64,000 nucleotides of DNA from Posidonia oceanica (GCA_037176725.1 JAZBRS010000011.1:3906001-3970000); one strand, 5' to 3'. Numbered from the stretch's first letter, positions 22,551 to 35,207 are shown. Translations and numbers: made by a program. The notes: generated by a model from the sequence alone, not told the origin.

Positions 22551-22560
22551 CTATTTATAG
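22551..22560 (-). promoter_or_regulatory. TATA box in the 3' LTR of F
   Basis: On the - strand CTATAAATAG is a textbook plant TATA box. The other LTR keeps it at 36172-36181. Transcription would start about 30 bp further left on the - strand. Confidence 0.65.
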
Positions 22561-22624
22561 GTTCGTGGAGTACGGATGGATCAAGTCTAGGAAGCTTCTA
22601 GAAGAAAATAGATATTTATAGCAA

Positions 22625-22821
22625 GTCGCCACAGGTATCGGCGACAAGAACAAATATCTTCTGTAAATGATGTGGAAATGACGTGGAAGTCCGCTGACCG
22701 AGTCAAAGGAGGAGTCCACGTAAGCAAGTCGTCGCTATTGCCGGCGCCTAAGCCTCAGCTGCTCCCGTAAGACCGGGTCAAACAGAGTCCACATCAGCTA
22801 GTCGCCGCACTTGCTGGCGCC
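22625..22821. repeat. Three 21-bp inverted-repeat modules in LTR F
   Basis: GTCGCC-N9-GGCGAC at 22625-22645, GTCGTC-N9-GGCGCC at 22728-22748, GTCGCC-N9-GGCGCC at 22801-22821. All have 6-bp arms and exactly 9 central bases, as in LTR A. The last one lies within AGCTAG/CTAGCT outer arms. Confidence 0.75.
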
Positions 22822-23121
22822 TAGCTGTTGTATCAATCCAGGCCAAATTCTAGGTGGGTTTCTGATTTTAAGGGGGTGGTTTAGCTCATTAAAAACGTGT
22901 TAAAAAACAAGATATTAATCTAAAGCCACCTAGGATTTTCTAGATTGTTCTTTAATTAATTATTTTATATGATATATGTGTTATATCATATATTATATGC
23001 TAGAAAATCATATAAATATCAATAATTTACGGAAAAATGTTATAATAGCTTATAAAATTTCCGTATGTTATATTAATGCCTAGGATATTGATATTAAGCT
23101 GGAGAGAGTAGCAGGATGCTA

Positions 23122-23202
23122 GTCACCTGTATATGTGGCGCCTACACAGTCCAGTTGCCGCTCTGAATGGCGACTGGCTGTGTCACCGCTTTGGGAGGCA
23201 AC
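23122..23202. repeat. Further inverted-repeat cassette in LTR F
   Basis: GTCACC-N9-GGCGCC at 23122-23142, then a 49-bp dimer at 23154-23202: GTTGCC-N9-GGCGAC, 7 bp, GTCACC-N9-GGCAAC. The 6-9-6/7 geometry equals that of LTR A. Confidence 0.75.
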
Positions 23203-23559
23203 TATCTAGTCTTTTGCATTTTTAGCTCTGTCTTTTAAGTTTGATCCAGAGAAACATGATAAAAGCCCGGAAAACTTCGGAGATTCCAAGAAATCATAAA
23301 AACATCTTCTTTAACTCAAATCTGCCACTGATTTGAGTGGAATAATAAGTGTTCAAGGTACTCAAACTTGCTACTAGTTTGAGTGAGTCAGCTTTGCCAC
23401 AGCTAACGACCTTGAGCTAAGTCAAATCAAGCATTGTTTTTAAGCAAATCATGAAAAATCCAGAAAATGCGTTATTAAGCCTTAGTTATGTGACTCAGGG
23501 TGCCTCAGAAGTTCTTATCCTCTATGAACTCTCAGAAATGCGAAAATGGGATATCTACA

Positions 23560-23595
23560 GATGCCCCTCCGTGGAGTTGATCTTGGAACAAGATC
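23560..23595 (-). promoter_or_regulatory. Polypurine tract of element F with hairpin
   Basis: On the - strand CTCCACGGAGGGGCATC runs to the LTR start. Just upstream on that strand, the perfect inverted repeat GATCTTG-N3-CAAGATC lies at 23579-23595, so F also places a stem-loop beside its purine tract. Confidence 0.7.
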
Positions 23596-24357
23596 GGCTC
23601 CAAGGTAAGAACGTTGTCTCATTGAGCATTTCCTGAAGAGAGGAGCTCTGTCTCAAACAATCCACCACTAAGATGAAGAAAGATAAAAAGAAGGGGCGAA
23701 CTAACTCGGAGTTGGGAGATTGCCGCACAGCCGAGTGGTTCGATTAATTGCCGTCATATTGAAGACTCAGGCATGGAGGGGTCAAGTCGGTTTTGGAGCT
23801 ATGTGTCGCAGCCGATGTCATGACCATGTCAACCATGTAAAGATATACTTCAACGGGGTAGAAGCTAAGGAGGAGATCGTGGGGCATTATCCTTGCACGA
23901 TCGAAAAGAAGTGCTCTTGTGGCATCATGTTTGAGAATTTACTCGAATTAGAATTGATAGAAGGATAGGTAGGAACTAGTTGGCTCTAGGAGAATCACAT
24001 GTCCTAAGGGTTTTTAACACTCTTGAAGGTCATTTGGCTCCGTCTGTGCTCCACTTCCAATGATACGAGAAAATGCATGGATGCATGATTCAAACAAACA
24101 AATGCTAATGTAAGGTCAACATACGATGCAATGAATGGTCCATATGCTAGGTTAAGTCGGCGGGGTACGGTTGGTCCCAAACCATATGGACATATGCAAA
24201 ATGAATGAATGCAATTCATTGTGGTCAAGTGTTTTCCATGCTCGAGTGTGACCGGTACTCTCAGGAAAGGACTGTCGTCCCACAACTCGGTTTGGCAAAT
24301 AAAGGAGTTCTATGATTTAAAGAACCGTGTGAGGGAGTGAACCCTTCCTTTGCCAAA
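23596..24357 (-). other. 3' region of element F, part between polypurine tract and solo LTR E
   Basis: No recognisable ORF on either strand. It is continuous with 30221 onward once LTR E and one copy of its CCAGT duplication are set aside. Confidence 0.65.
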
Positions 24358-24362
24358 CCAGT
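24358..24362. repeat. Target-site duplication of solo LTR E (left copy)
   Basis: CCAGT before TGTAGACACC; the matching copy is at 30216-30220 after ATTACTACA. Confidence 0.9.
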
Positions 24363-25079
24363 TGTAGACACCCCATTTTGACAGGCTGAATCAGTGGAAT
24401 CCTTCTGGTGGCTTCTGAACCTTAACCTAAACCCAAAATCACATCCTTCTTTCCAAATCAAACCCAAAACCAAACCTAGAATCACACCCATTCTCAAACC
24501 CAAAAACCACCCAAAAACCATAGGAAAACCCATCCTTTTCAACCTAGAAAACCCTTAGAATCTCTCACCAAAACCACTCCCAAAAACCCTAGAAAACCTA
24601 GGTAAAACCCCATTTTTTCTAGACCCCAAAATCCTTCCAAAAACCTTCCAAAATCTCACTTCAAACCCTAGGTCAAACACTCCAAATCCTAGGTCACACA
24701 CTCACCCAATCCTACTCCAATTCCAAACCTTTATCCTCCCTATCTCTCCAAATTATCCTTTTCTCTCTCCAAAATTATTCTTTTCTCTCTCCTCTCTATT
24801 CTCCCTCTTATTCTCCTTCTTTTCCTCTCCTTCTTCCTCCTTTTCTTGCTTTACAGCGGGCCCACCTTGTGCATCTTTCCTTCCTGTATTTTATCTGTAT
24901 TTTTATTTTATTTTTATTTTACCCCATGATTTTCTAATCTTTAATTTCTTTCCTCCCCTCTCTTTCTTTCTTTCTTTCTCCCTTTCTTTCTTTTCTTCTT
25001 CCTCTCCTTTTCCTTTTCCTTTCTTCTCTTCTTCCACTAAACCTTTAAAACTCTAATTAAAAAAGGAAAACACAAGAAG

Positions 25080-25720
25080 AAACAAATCAAAGCCTTAAGA
25101 AATAATTAAAAAAAACTTGAACAAACAATTAAAAAGAAAAATCCAACTAAAAGCAACTAAAAACTAAGAATGCCATCCAAAAAATATAAAACAAGCAAAA
25201 GAAAAAAGCTATTAAAAACAAACGAAAGAAAAATATAATCATAACAAACAAAAAGCAAGAACCCTCTTAAAAATAACAACAATCAAAAGTAAATCCTAAG
25301 AAAGAAGAAACAATTAAAAAACCCTAGGACAAGTAATTAAAAAACAATTAACAAAACCAAAGAAACAATTAAAACTTAAAACAATTTAAAAGACTTAATT
25401 AAAAAGAAAAAAAGAGGAAAAACTTAACAAGAAAAACTTAACTTAAAAATTTAAAAAAACTTAACAAACATTTAAAACAAACTTAAAAAACAATTTAAAG
25501 AAAAACTTAAGAAAAAATCATAAAGACTTAAAACAAAACTAAAACCCCTCCTAACCCTAATTAATTAATTAATTAATTAAAAAACAATCCTTTAGAACCT
25601 ATTTAAAAATCTTAACTTAACTATCCTAAAATGTTTCCAAATACTTTTTTTATTTCTCTTTCTTCTTTTTCTTTCTTTCTTTCCCATCTCTTTCCTTTTT
25701 TTTTTTCTTATTTTTTTTTT
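25080..25720. repeat. A-rich then T-rich low-complexity stretch in LTR E, with (TTAA)n
   Basis: Mostly A/C-rich without coding potential. A perfect TTAA run lies near 25560-25580 and polypyrimidine from 25640. Frames predicted here consist of Lys or Phe/Ser runs and are not genes. Confidence 0.75.
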
Positions 25721-25729
25721 CTTTTTTTG

Positions 25730-27300
25730 GCCCGGCCCGGCCCACTGCAACCTCTCCCCTCCTTTCTCTCTTTTCCTTTTTCTTTTCTTTTCTCGCAGCA
25801 CCAGCCCAGCCCACCTCCTACTTCCGCCCTCCTCCTTCCCTTCTTTCTCTTCTTCCTTCTTCTTCTTCCTTCTGGTTTCTCCCGCGAATGCAGAACAGCC
25901 TTCCCCTTCCGTTTTTAAATTCAATTTTTCCCCCTCCATCAGATCAGCCAACAGAACCCTCTGCTCTCACACCCTCTCTCAGCTTTCCCATCCTCCTCTT
26001 CGGCGGCATTAATCGCGCGTCACCTCGCCGGTCTCCTCTCAGCTCCAGTTCCCCTCGCGCCTGTGGAATTTGAAATCCACTGCTCACGCTCGTCCCCAGC
26101 TAGCCTCTGATAAAACCAGCACCCTCTGCATTCCTCCACCACCTTTTTGCCAATTGAGAGAGAATGAGAGAGAGCGTGAGAAGCCCATAAATTTCCCTTC
26201 CTCTTCCTCTGAAAAATCCCAGTATTCCCTCTCCCTTCAACAGCCCTCCTCAGACCTTCAAGCTCTAGCAAATCCTTCCCCAATCCACACCCAATCTCCC
26301 AATATCCACCTCCACCCATTCCACTCCCTGCATCAACTCAGAACGAGCCCAAACACCCATCCATCCTAGTACAGAACCCATCTCCCTCCACTTCAGAATC
26401 CCCAACCCTCCAGACCACGAACTCACCCGAAACTCCTCCACAGAATTCACCCAAACACCACCTTTCCAGACCTCCCAAGCTTCAGCCCAGCAACCCATCA
26501 CAGCCCGAACGCCCCACCACAAACACCTACTCCAGTTTCTATCCAAAATCGACCCATCAGCAACCTCCCTCCACAGTCTTCCTCAGTGCAATTCAAACAC
26601 CCACTCACCACCACCGAACCTCCAGCAACCTGCCAGAAGCCTCCACTCAGCCCGAGGAGCCACAGTTCACCTCCCCCACCTCTGGCAGACCCTGCTGCAC
26701 CCAAAAACCATCTTTTCTTCCTCCGGCCCGCAAGCTCGCGCCTGTGCATCCAGGAAGCTCCGGAGCATCGCCAGGAGCGGAACCAGACCCTCGCGAGCCG
26801 CCGAGAACGCCTTCAGCAGCTGGACCGTCACCACTGACCTCTGCTCAGACCACTGACGTCGGGGGAGTGCACCGGCTATCGAAACAGGTACTTGCTCGCA
26901 CCCTTAGGCTAGTTTTCTTCTCCTCTTGCTCCTCGGCCCATTAGAATAGGGTTTCAGGGTCTGTCCTGCGAAGTCGTCGCTGCCGAGGACCCTTCTTCTT
27001 TGGCGAGCCTTCTGCGCGCAGACTTCGCTCCGGGCTTCCGCATGTCTCGCCGTCGATCCTCCGAGCTCCATGGAGGTTCCAGCAACCTCGCTCCGCCCTC
27101 CGTTTCCGCCGGGAATGCCTCCTGCCTCCGGTCTAGCTCCGACATCCTCTGCAAAGCTCCACCACCTCCTCCGGTCTGCTCCAAGCTCCGTCATGGCTCG
27201 CCGACTATCCTCCGGCCTCCAGGGACCTTCGGTGCAGCTTCCCAGCCCTCCAGCGCCGTCCAACTGCGTCATCTTCTCCGGCCAGAAGCCTGCAACCATT
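25730..27300 (+). other. GC-rich, promoter-like block in LTR E
   Basis: Base composition rises sharply between two AT-rich stretches. The same order (GC-rich then AT-rich with TGCATGTTAGTCCT-like repeats) occurs in LTR G. It resembles the transcription start region of long Tat LTRs. Frames of up to 131 codons exist on both strands with no known domain; I do not call them genes. Confidence 0.5.
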
Positions 27301-27479
27301 TAGCTACAGTAGTTAGATTTAAATAATGCCGTACGTTTGCGTTTTCTTTTATTTTTCGTTAACTTATAAATTTTACCATGATATTGCATTTCTGCCTTGT
27401 AGATGTTTTTATTTACTTTCCAGTCCAGCCACAGTTTAAGTTTCATTTAAATTTGAATAAAAACTATATAAAATTGCAT

Positions 27480-28510
27480 AAAAAAAATGTAGTTTCTTTT
27501 ATTTGCATGTTAGTACTGCCGTAGTTTAAAAACTTTAGTTTTCTTTTAGTTTTAGTCCTGCTAGTTATTTTTATCACATGTTAGTCCTCTGCAGTTGACA
27601 GTTTTTTAAGTTTTCTTTAGTTTTAGCCCAGTCATTTATTTTTATTGCATGTTGGTCCTGCTGTAGTTTAAATTACTTTTCTGTTTCTTAGTTTCTAGCC
27701 CAGTAGCTTATTTATTTTGCATCTAGGTCCTTTAGTAGATAAATGTCATTTAAATGCCTGTTTTTACTTTATTACATTGCTTTTAAGTCCTTCTGTTTAT
27801 TTTATTTGCAAATCAGTCCTCTGTTCAGTTGATAATTGCATTTAATTTCGTATTTTACCATATTGCATTGCACTTTTATCCTATCTTATTTTATTTTTGC
27901 TATTTAGTCCTCTGCATGCATGCATAGCATCATTTAATTGCATTTTTTCCATACTAAATTGCATTTTGGCCCCTACATGTTTTAAAATTGCACTTTAATC
28001 CACTGTTTGCATTCACAGCATTCATTTATTTGCATCTTTACCATATTAAATTGCATTTTAGCCCCTGCATGTTTTAAAATTACACTTTAGTCCACTGTTT
28101 GCATGCACAGCATTCATTTATTTGCATTTTTCTATATTGCATTGCATTTCAGACCCTGCATTTCTTTGCATTTACATTTAAGTCCTTAATTCATTCAGAT
28201 TTCATTTAATCCATTTCAAAACCTTATTGCATTATCAAAAAACCTAGAAACTTATTTTATTTGCATCCAGACCCCCAGGTTTTCAAAACTTTGCATTTAG
28301 GTCCCCAAGTTTTTAAAAACTTTGCATTTAGGTTCCTGGTTTTGCATTTGTTTGCATCCAGGTCCCTAACTTCTTAAAATCATTGCATATAGGCCCCTAA
28401 CTTTTCAAAATCATTGCATTTAGGCCCCCAACTTTTCAAAATCATTGCATATAGGCCCCTAACTTTTCAAAATCACCACACTTAGGTCCTTTTTTGCATT
28501 TTTGCATGCA
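27480..28510 (+). repeat. Degenerate AT-rich tandem repeats in LTR E
   Basis: Irregular repeats of about 90-110 bp around GCATGTTAGTCC-like motifs, then a tighter array at 28270-28490 of about 31 bp with the core TTTAGGCCCCTAACTTTTC. Confidence 0.75.
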
Positions 28511-29239
28511 TTGCACCCATGCATCATTGCATTTAGCATTTTTTCACACTATTAAGCACTTGTAGCTCCCATGTATGTGGGAGGACCTGTTCTGCACACC
28601 CTTAGGACCCCTTTACACTTAGATCCCTTCTTCTCCCCTGGCCTTTGGGCCTTCTGCCTTGAAGCCTGGATATCTTTCGATCGGACCGCCGGATTGTCGC
28701 AACCAAGTTACCCGGATCACCACGATGGAGTGGACTCCTATGCTGACCAAGTTCTCCCCTGATCAGGCCTCAGATCTCTAAGGTAAGTCCTCCTGAATTC
28801 CTGCACAGCACCATTGTATATCACTTGTATTGCATGCATTGTTTTCGCCCGGCGTTTTCCATACATGTAGATTAGGACTCCCTCTTCTTGCCTGTCCATT
28901 CTGCTCCCTCTTTTCACGTACTCTTAGTGTTTTTGGGTTAAGTTCTCCTTGGATTCACTGTTGATTGCGACCTTCTACCTCCTTTTCCACGATCCGATTG
29001 CACTGCGAGCTTTTGGCAGCGTGCGAGACACATCGTGGGACGGTTTAGTGGGAAACAATCACATAATAGTGGTGATCCCTCTGCTTGCTTCCTTTCTCCC
29101 TTGTAGGTCTTTACACCTACATTGCGTGGTCCCTAAGCGGTGTTTGTTCTCACACTTACACCGCTTGCTTCTCATTCCTTCTCTTGCTCTTCCCCTTTGT
29201 ATGTTTTTACATCTGCATTGCATGACTTTTACGACGTTT

Positions 29240-29535
29240 TGTTTCGCTTGTTTCGCTTTGTTTCTTGCACCGTTTTGCGTGTCTGCTTTGTTTCTTGCAC
29301 TTTTTTACGTGCCTGCTTTGTTTCTTGCACCGTCTTGCGTGCCCGCTTTGTTTCTCGCATTGCCTGTTTTCACTTTTTTTTTACACCGTTTTGCATGCTG
29401 ACTTTCGTTTCTCGCACCGTTTTGCGTGGCTACTTTGTTTCTTACACCGTTTTGCATGCTCGTTTTGTTTCTTGCACCGTTTTGCGTGCCGACTTTCGTT
29501 TCTCGCACCGTTTTGTGTGTTTGACGTTGTTTCCT
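29240..29535 (+). repeat. Tandem array of about 30 bp near the 3' end of LTR E
   Basis: Nine or so copies around TTTCTTGCACCGTTTTGCG. LTR C has a comparable array in the same relative place (44790-44950, reversed) and C' at 61600-61810, so the position of the array is conserved while the sequence drifts. Confidence 0.8.
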
Positions 29536-30220
29536 CTTGCATGTCGCCTGCATTGCCTGGTTTTATCGATGTTTTGTTTTATTACCTGCATTTGCATTTA
29601 AGGCAGTGATGCTTATTGCCTGGAGTTCTCATAGACCAAGGTTCGCTCGGTTCGGAACACAGACAGCGTTGCTGAGCACTTAGATAGCACGTTTAATTCC
29701 TTGCACGCATTTCATCACTTAGAGCACACCTATGAGCATCTAATTAGGCATTCATGGCACTTAGGCATTCAAAGTATGCATTTCCCTGCGTATGCGAGCG
29801 TAAGCCTAGAAAGATCGATTCTCAGGCATGTCGGGGGTGCTTAACACCTTCCCCGCATGTAACAGGAGTCCTTGCCCTTTCTCTTGGCCCGTAATGACCA
29901 TATTGCCCTTATCCTAGGCATGAGTCACATCATTTGCATCTCATTTCATTTGCATTGCATTGCATTGCATCTTTTGCTTGGTTTTGCGTGTTTATTCACG
30001 TATTTCCTTGGTTTTCTTTGTCTCCTGACTTAATAGACACGGTGGCGACTCTGATTTGTCTTATCTTCTTCTTTTCTTTCATTTTTTCCCTTTTTAAGTG
30101 TTTTCGAGTTAAGTCTTCCTTCTCGGACACAGCCGCTAATAGTGAACCTGATTCCGATCGGTGCACGCGAGCTTTGGCAGTGTGCATGGACGATCTGAAC
30201 ACCGGGATTACTACACCAGT

Positions 30221-31575
30221 AGACGCCGATTGTGAGTCATTTGTAGATGCTCTAAAGATTATTACAGAAGTAATATCTTTGTTGAGAGAACCACCCAAGC
30301 CGTGAGGCACGCTTGAGTCGGACGCTATCTCCAAATCGGAGTGAGTCGATTTTTGCATCATCGACCAGACTAATTCCAGTTTTCCTACTTACTAAGTTTT
30401 CACTTGTATGCAGGGTGGATGGTACTTCTTTTTAGTTGGGTTTCTCAAATTTTCTAATTTTTTGAATTTTGGGATTTTCTGATTTTTTTTGGTGTTTTTG
30501 GGATTTTCTGATATTTTTGGTATTTTGGGATTTTCTAATTTTTTTTGGTAGTTTTTGGGTTTTTGGATTGATGAGTGCAGTCACAACCTTTTACTTATAG
30601 ATTTTGCAGTATTGCCTCGTATTATCTAGGGTGAGAGAACTTTCCCTTCTAACATGCTTGGTCTTTTGAGAACTTTAGGACTTCAGACTAGCCTTAGTTT
30701 GATTATTGTTTCCTTCATTTACTCGGTCCTTGAACTTCTAGGGTTTCCAGCCCCTTGCCTGTGAATGAGATAGGTGGAGGAGGTTTGAAGTACAGTAAGC
30801 TCTCGACTTTGGCTCGAGTTCGAGTTCCGCTTGCCTGTTTGGTCCTAATGCACCTTTTAATTTTCTAGGATTTTCTTCTTTTGATTTATGGATAGCTTTC
30901 TTTGCTGCCTTCTTTTCACTCTTTGGACAGCTCTTTGTTGGCCTCTTTTATTTTGGACAGTCTCTTTATTGCTTTCTTTTTTTCTCACTTGGACAGCTCC
31001 TTTGCTGCATTCTTTCCTCTCTTTATTTGGACAGCTTCTTTGCTGCCTTCTTTTCTGGGCGCTTTATTTGGCGAACGGCTCCTACCATTAGCCTCTGCTC
31101 CGAGCTAGCCTTTTCCTTACCTCCCCGTGCAAGTGTATGTGCAGATAGGACAAAGTTGAGGTTACCCTAGTTGTTCAGTTCTTTTTCTATTTGGGATACA
31201 ACTTTCTTTCCTTGGCTAGGATTCAGTCTTTGGTTCTTTCTAGAGTTTGGCATGTTAATTAAGGGTGTATTGTATGTAACTCCCACAGATCTAAAGGTGC
31301 CTTTAGGTTGTCACAACTAGTAGTTGGACCTACCCTAGGTGTCACAATCTCTGCTTAGGAACCTTAGGTAGTACTTTGGCAATTTTGCTCAGTGCTTTAA
31401 GTGGTCAGGTGTAACCCACACTCATTAGTCATTATTATTATTTATTTTATTACTTATAATCTAACTTAACATTAGATACAAACAAAGACAAATAAAGGAA
31501 AACAGAGTACTGAATGTTTTTATTTACAAGTTTAAACTGACTTAACCACTGCCTTTAGTCAGGTTCAATGGAACT
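30221..31575 (-). other. 3' region of element F, part next to gag
   Basis: No ORF. T-rich on the + strand at 30430-30560; at 30885-31060 about four copies of a 38-42 bp unit around TTGGACAGCTC with TTTGCTGC. This lies downstream of the gag stop on the - strand. Confidence 0.65.
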
Positions 31576-33910
31576 TCACACCTCCCTCCCCAGATGAGGG
31601 GGCTTACTTGAGGGGTGACTGTGGAAGTCTGCCCCTAGCATTAAGTGGTTAGGTGCTTCTGGCGCATTTTCTCGTTTTTCTTTTGGTTTGCGCCCAGTCT
31701 TTGCTTTCAGAGGGTTAGAGTCGGACTCATCCTGACCTACTTCTTGTACTGTGCCCGTGGTGTACTTGCCCTTTGTACTGGAGCTTCTCAGAATGTAACC
31801 ATTGATGTTTCTATAAGGCTCTGCATTAACCTCTCCTTGACTATTGTGTTCATGACTACCCCTAGTGTACCCACTTGTAGGATCAGACGGCTTGAGAGGA
31901 GGACTGATTGCTGCCTGGGTTGCTTGAAGATTCTGATAGAATGAACTAAGTGCAGCTTCTGCTTTATACCAGTCTGAATCCGCATATTCATCATAGATGG
32001 GCGACCGGCCTTCTTGGATCATGTCCTGGAATGTCTGAGAGTTTAGAGTAGGTGTTGAGGGTGCCTTAAGATCATGGTCTTCTTCGCTTGATGGGCTCTA
32101 TTCTGGATCTGCTTATATGTACTGGATGGTTGCAAACTCAGATCGAGCAGCTGATAAGATGATCTCTGCATCCGTGTGAGCTATTGCATGATCAAACATG
32201 GGATCTTGATGTATTTGCATTATTTGTTGTCCTTCTTGAACTGCCTTTAGTATGGTTTTAAGCTCAGACCCCATGATCTTACCATTGTCATTTAGATTGT
32301 GTATTTTATCTTTGACCGTGAAGCATTCTTCAAGGGTATGCCCATTGTTTTGATGATAAGGGTAGTGCTTAGACCTGTCAGCATTGGGAGGACTTGGCCT
32401 GGGTTCAGGGAGATGCAGATCTCCACTTTCAACCAACATCCTGAATACATCACGGATTGATTCAGGTAGTGGCGGATAGCTTTGCCTTTGAGGGCCTTTG
32501 TAGCTTCGTGGTGGAGGGATGTTATTGTAGTTCCTCTGCCCCTACTGTTGCCCCTGGTATCCATTGTTGGTCCATCCTTGTTGGGCATGTACTGCGTAAT
32601 CAGGTGGTTGTTGTTGTTGGTGTTGTACTGGATGCACTAATTGTCCCTGGTGCTGCGCTGGTTGCCTTTGATACTGATATGGTTGGCTTAGATACTGCTC
32701 TGGCTGATACTGGGTCAGTTGCCCTTGGGCCAGAAATGAGTGCTCAGACTGGTATTGGGGATTCCTCCCTCCTTTCTGCTTCTACTGAGTCGAGATTTGT
32801 GCCATGTCGCTAGTGACACATTTAAATGTATAGTCGGCGGTCTTCTTCTTGCCCTTTCCCTCGAGCTCTAAGAATGGTAAGTCTTCTTTGTGACGGAGGA
32901 CTCCTGTAGCACGCTCGTACAGTTGAGGGTATGTTTGGAGGTCACTAATCAGTAGCCCTGTTCTGAGTGCTCCTGTAGTGTTTCGGGAAATGACCTCAAC
33001 TGCTTGGCTTTCAGGAATGTAGCATTTGGACCTTGCAGCCATGTCTCTTTATCTGCTTGCGAAAGTGGCAAACTCCTCATCAGGTTTCATCTTTTCAGCG
33101 AGGAGGTCACTCATTGTGGGCTCGTATTGGATGCGATGGCCGTATTGGAGCAGAAATTTTTTCTGGACCATCTTGAAGTTACTGAGATCATATGCTGTGA
33201 GTGTGTTGAACCATCTCAGTGCTTCTCCCTCCAGGCTCTTGAAGAAGAGGTAGATAGTAAGCCCATTATCATACTGATAGGGTAGAGCATCCATAGCGAA
33301 GGTGGCTAGATGGCCTCTCTGTCCTCCGTTCCATTGTACTTCCTCATTTTTGGCATTTTGAATCCAGGTGGAAGAACAAAATGAGGGAATTTGGACGTGT
33401 CAAACCCTACTGGTGCTTTAGATGTAACCCCTGCCTCTGTCAGTGCCTCAGAGATCATTCTTTTAAGGTCCGGCCCTGGCTTAGGTGCCCGTGTATTTGA
33501 TGGAACGGTGGTGATAGAGGGTTGTATGGTGGAGAGAAGGATAGGGATTGAGGTGAAGTGTGGTAGAACTGTGCGTTAGCGAGAGATTGTGGTGAGTATG
33601 ATGTTCTGGGATATTGTGGTTGGTAGTAGGTTGTTGGGGATGGCATGGTTTGATGTACGGAAGGATAAGTTGGCGTTGCGTGGTGTTGTGCGATTGGACT
33701 TTGGGTAGGAAAGTTTAAGGTGGGGCTTGGTGGTATGGTGTACGTGTGAGTGGGCGTTGTTAATGGGTTTTGGTGAGGGTTTAGGAAAGAAGGTTGGTGG
33801 ACGAGTGGAATTTGTGGGCTCCTAAATGAGGGGTGGTGCCGTGCCAGAAGTTGGTAGATCTCATTAGTCGCTTCCTCAGACAGATAGGAAGCGGTTGATG
33901 TAGGTGGCAC
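31576..33910 (-). pseudogene. gag: gag of element F, decayed
   Basis: Reading leftward: a Pro/Ser/Tyr/Gln-rich N-terminal part (33910-33455), the gag fold after a frame change (33294-32782; LFFKSLEGEALRWFNTL, FATFASR), a Gln-rich linker with two TAG stops, a zinc-knuckle-like block YHQNNGHTLEECF near 32340 in which the first Cys position is Tyr, and a charged tail to TGA at 31576. The frame changes around 33300-33480, and a TAA and a TAG near 32100 break the tail. The fold is Tat/Ogre gag. No pol follows. Confidence 0.8.
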
Positions 33911-34314
33911 TATGTGGGAGGTTATCCCGGGAAGTGTGTGTTCAAACGGGGTACTCCATGGTCAGGAGTAGCTTATTTCTCTCTCCCCTTCGACTTCTTG
34001 TAAAAAGTTGGGAGTTTCCGGTTCTTTGGCCTGTGAAGTCGGAGTTTTGAACAAGAACTCATTCTAGTCCATTCTTGTCAGTGCCATGGAAGTAGAGGTG
34101 GAAGATAGACCGATGCGCTCCATTGCAAGATTGTTCTTTAAGCTATTACAAAATGCTTGGAAAGGAAATTACAGACTCTATTACACTACTTAATACAAAC
34201 TCGATTAAATGAAAGTAAAAAAAAATAAACAGCTGCTATTCTGGCGTTTCTGCAACCTGTTAATGGTGATAATCAGATCCCTGCAAACAAGGCACACCGA
34301 GCGTTTTCCCTGTA

Positions 34315-34363
34315 GTCGCCTGTCAGTCAGGCAGCTAAACACGTCGCCGGTTTAAACGGTGGC
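34315..34363. repeat. 49-bp dimeric inverted-repeat cassette in the leader of F
   Basis: GTCGCC-N9-GGCAGC, 7 bp, GTCGCC-N9-GGTGGC. Spacing is identical to the cassettes in LTRs A and F although this is not LTR sequence. Confidence 0.75.
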
Positions 34364-35130
34364 GGAGTGAGGTGCCTTCTGAACAAGCGGCTAGCACCCT
34401 GTTCTTCCAGCAACCGAGATCTGTTCTGGACAGATCGCGCAACAGGCAGGAAAAAAGAAAATCAGTGCAGGTTTCAAACAGACCGCAGATTTTTACTTGT
34501 CCAAGTGATTAGTTAATCGATTAATTTAATCCTGCGTGCTCACAAGGAACAGGTTCCTAGGCCGAAGTAAGAACAACCTTGTGTGTCGCTCAAATGGGAT
34601 TTTGGCTTTTTGGGTACCACTCTTTGACCTTCTTTAGGGTCCACCAAGAGGGCCTAGGTGGCGGGTTTGTTTCTCTAAAGAGGGGCTCACAACCCAGGAT
34701 TCTGTCCTTAGGGTCGTTTCTTAGCAAAACATAAAGCAGTAAATAAACATGGAATATCAAAGTATCAAGTATCTACCAAGGATTATTCTTGACTCAAGGA
34801 AGAGAAGGAGTCAAAAATAAAACCTTGGGACACCTTTCTTAATTTAACTATCCCAACCAAACAGAGTATAGGTGAGCGACTTGCACTGGCTCGGTTTGCT
34901 CTATTTGATTGTTTTAGTTAGAGAAAGATTCTCTCAAGGAACTCTAACTTTAATATCAATGAAATAGTTTCCACCTTAATGGCGGACACACACGAGCCTA
35001 AAATCCGAAGAAAAAACCAAAAAGATGTAGTGAACAGGATTTAATTTGCTTTTTAAGCGACTGCAGATCTAAAAAAACGACACAAGCTACTAAAAATAAA
35101 AGATCTGTACTGAAACAGTACCCAGATCCA

Positions 35131-35207
35131 GTCGCCTGTAATGGGTGCATCCAGGCTAGTCGCCGTAGTGATGTGCGACCAGATTAGGCACCAGATTTAT
35201 AGGCGGC
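35131..35207. repeat. 77-bp trimeric inverted-repeat cassette in the leader of F
   Basis: Three 21-bp monomers with two 7-bp spacers: GTCGCC-N9-TGCATC, GTCGCC-N9-TGCGAC, GGCACC-N9-GGCGGC. Length is exactly 3x21 + 2x7. The first right arm is decayed. Confidence 0.7.

Larger units (their letters stand above)
21898..23559 (-). repeat. 3' LTR of element F
   Basis: Ends TGTAG...CTACA. On the - strand it starts TGTAGATATCCCATTTTCGC. It contains a TATA box, at least six 21-bp inverted-repeat modules, and an AT-rich stretch (22900-23090). The polypurine tract adjoins its right end, which makes it the 3' LTR of a - strand element. Confidence 0.92.
24363..30215 (+). mobile_element. Solo LTR E (5853 bp)
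   Basis: Starts TGTAGACACCCC, ends GGGATTACTACA, and is flanked by CCAGT at 24358-24362 and 30216-30220. Sequence on both sides belongs to element F. No primer binding site or polypurine tract adjoins it, so it is a solo LTR left by recombination between the two LTRs of a full element. Its 3' kilobase is related to LTRs A, C and D (same core near 29833), but it is far longer. Inside: a polypyrimidine stretch 24720-25020, A-rich low complexity 25080-25610, a GC-rich part 25730-27300 likely to hold the promoter, and AT-rich repeats 27300-28550. Confidence 0.92.

Noticed and set aside
23720..23968. 82-codon + strand frame containing several Cys and His
   Set aside because: It lies antisense in the 3' region of F, with no recognisable zinc-finger spacing and no counterpart elsewhere.
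25592..25951. Lys/Arg-rich 119-codon frame on the - strand and Phe/Ser-rich frames on +
   Set aside because: Pure translation of polypurine/polypyrimidine low-complexity DNA in LTR E.
26070..27326. Several frames of 80-130 codons in the GC-rich block of LTR E
   Set aside because: No known domain, frames on both strands, and position matches the LTR transcription start region.
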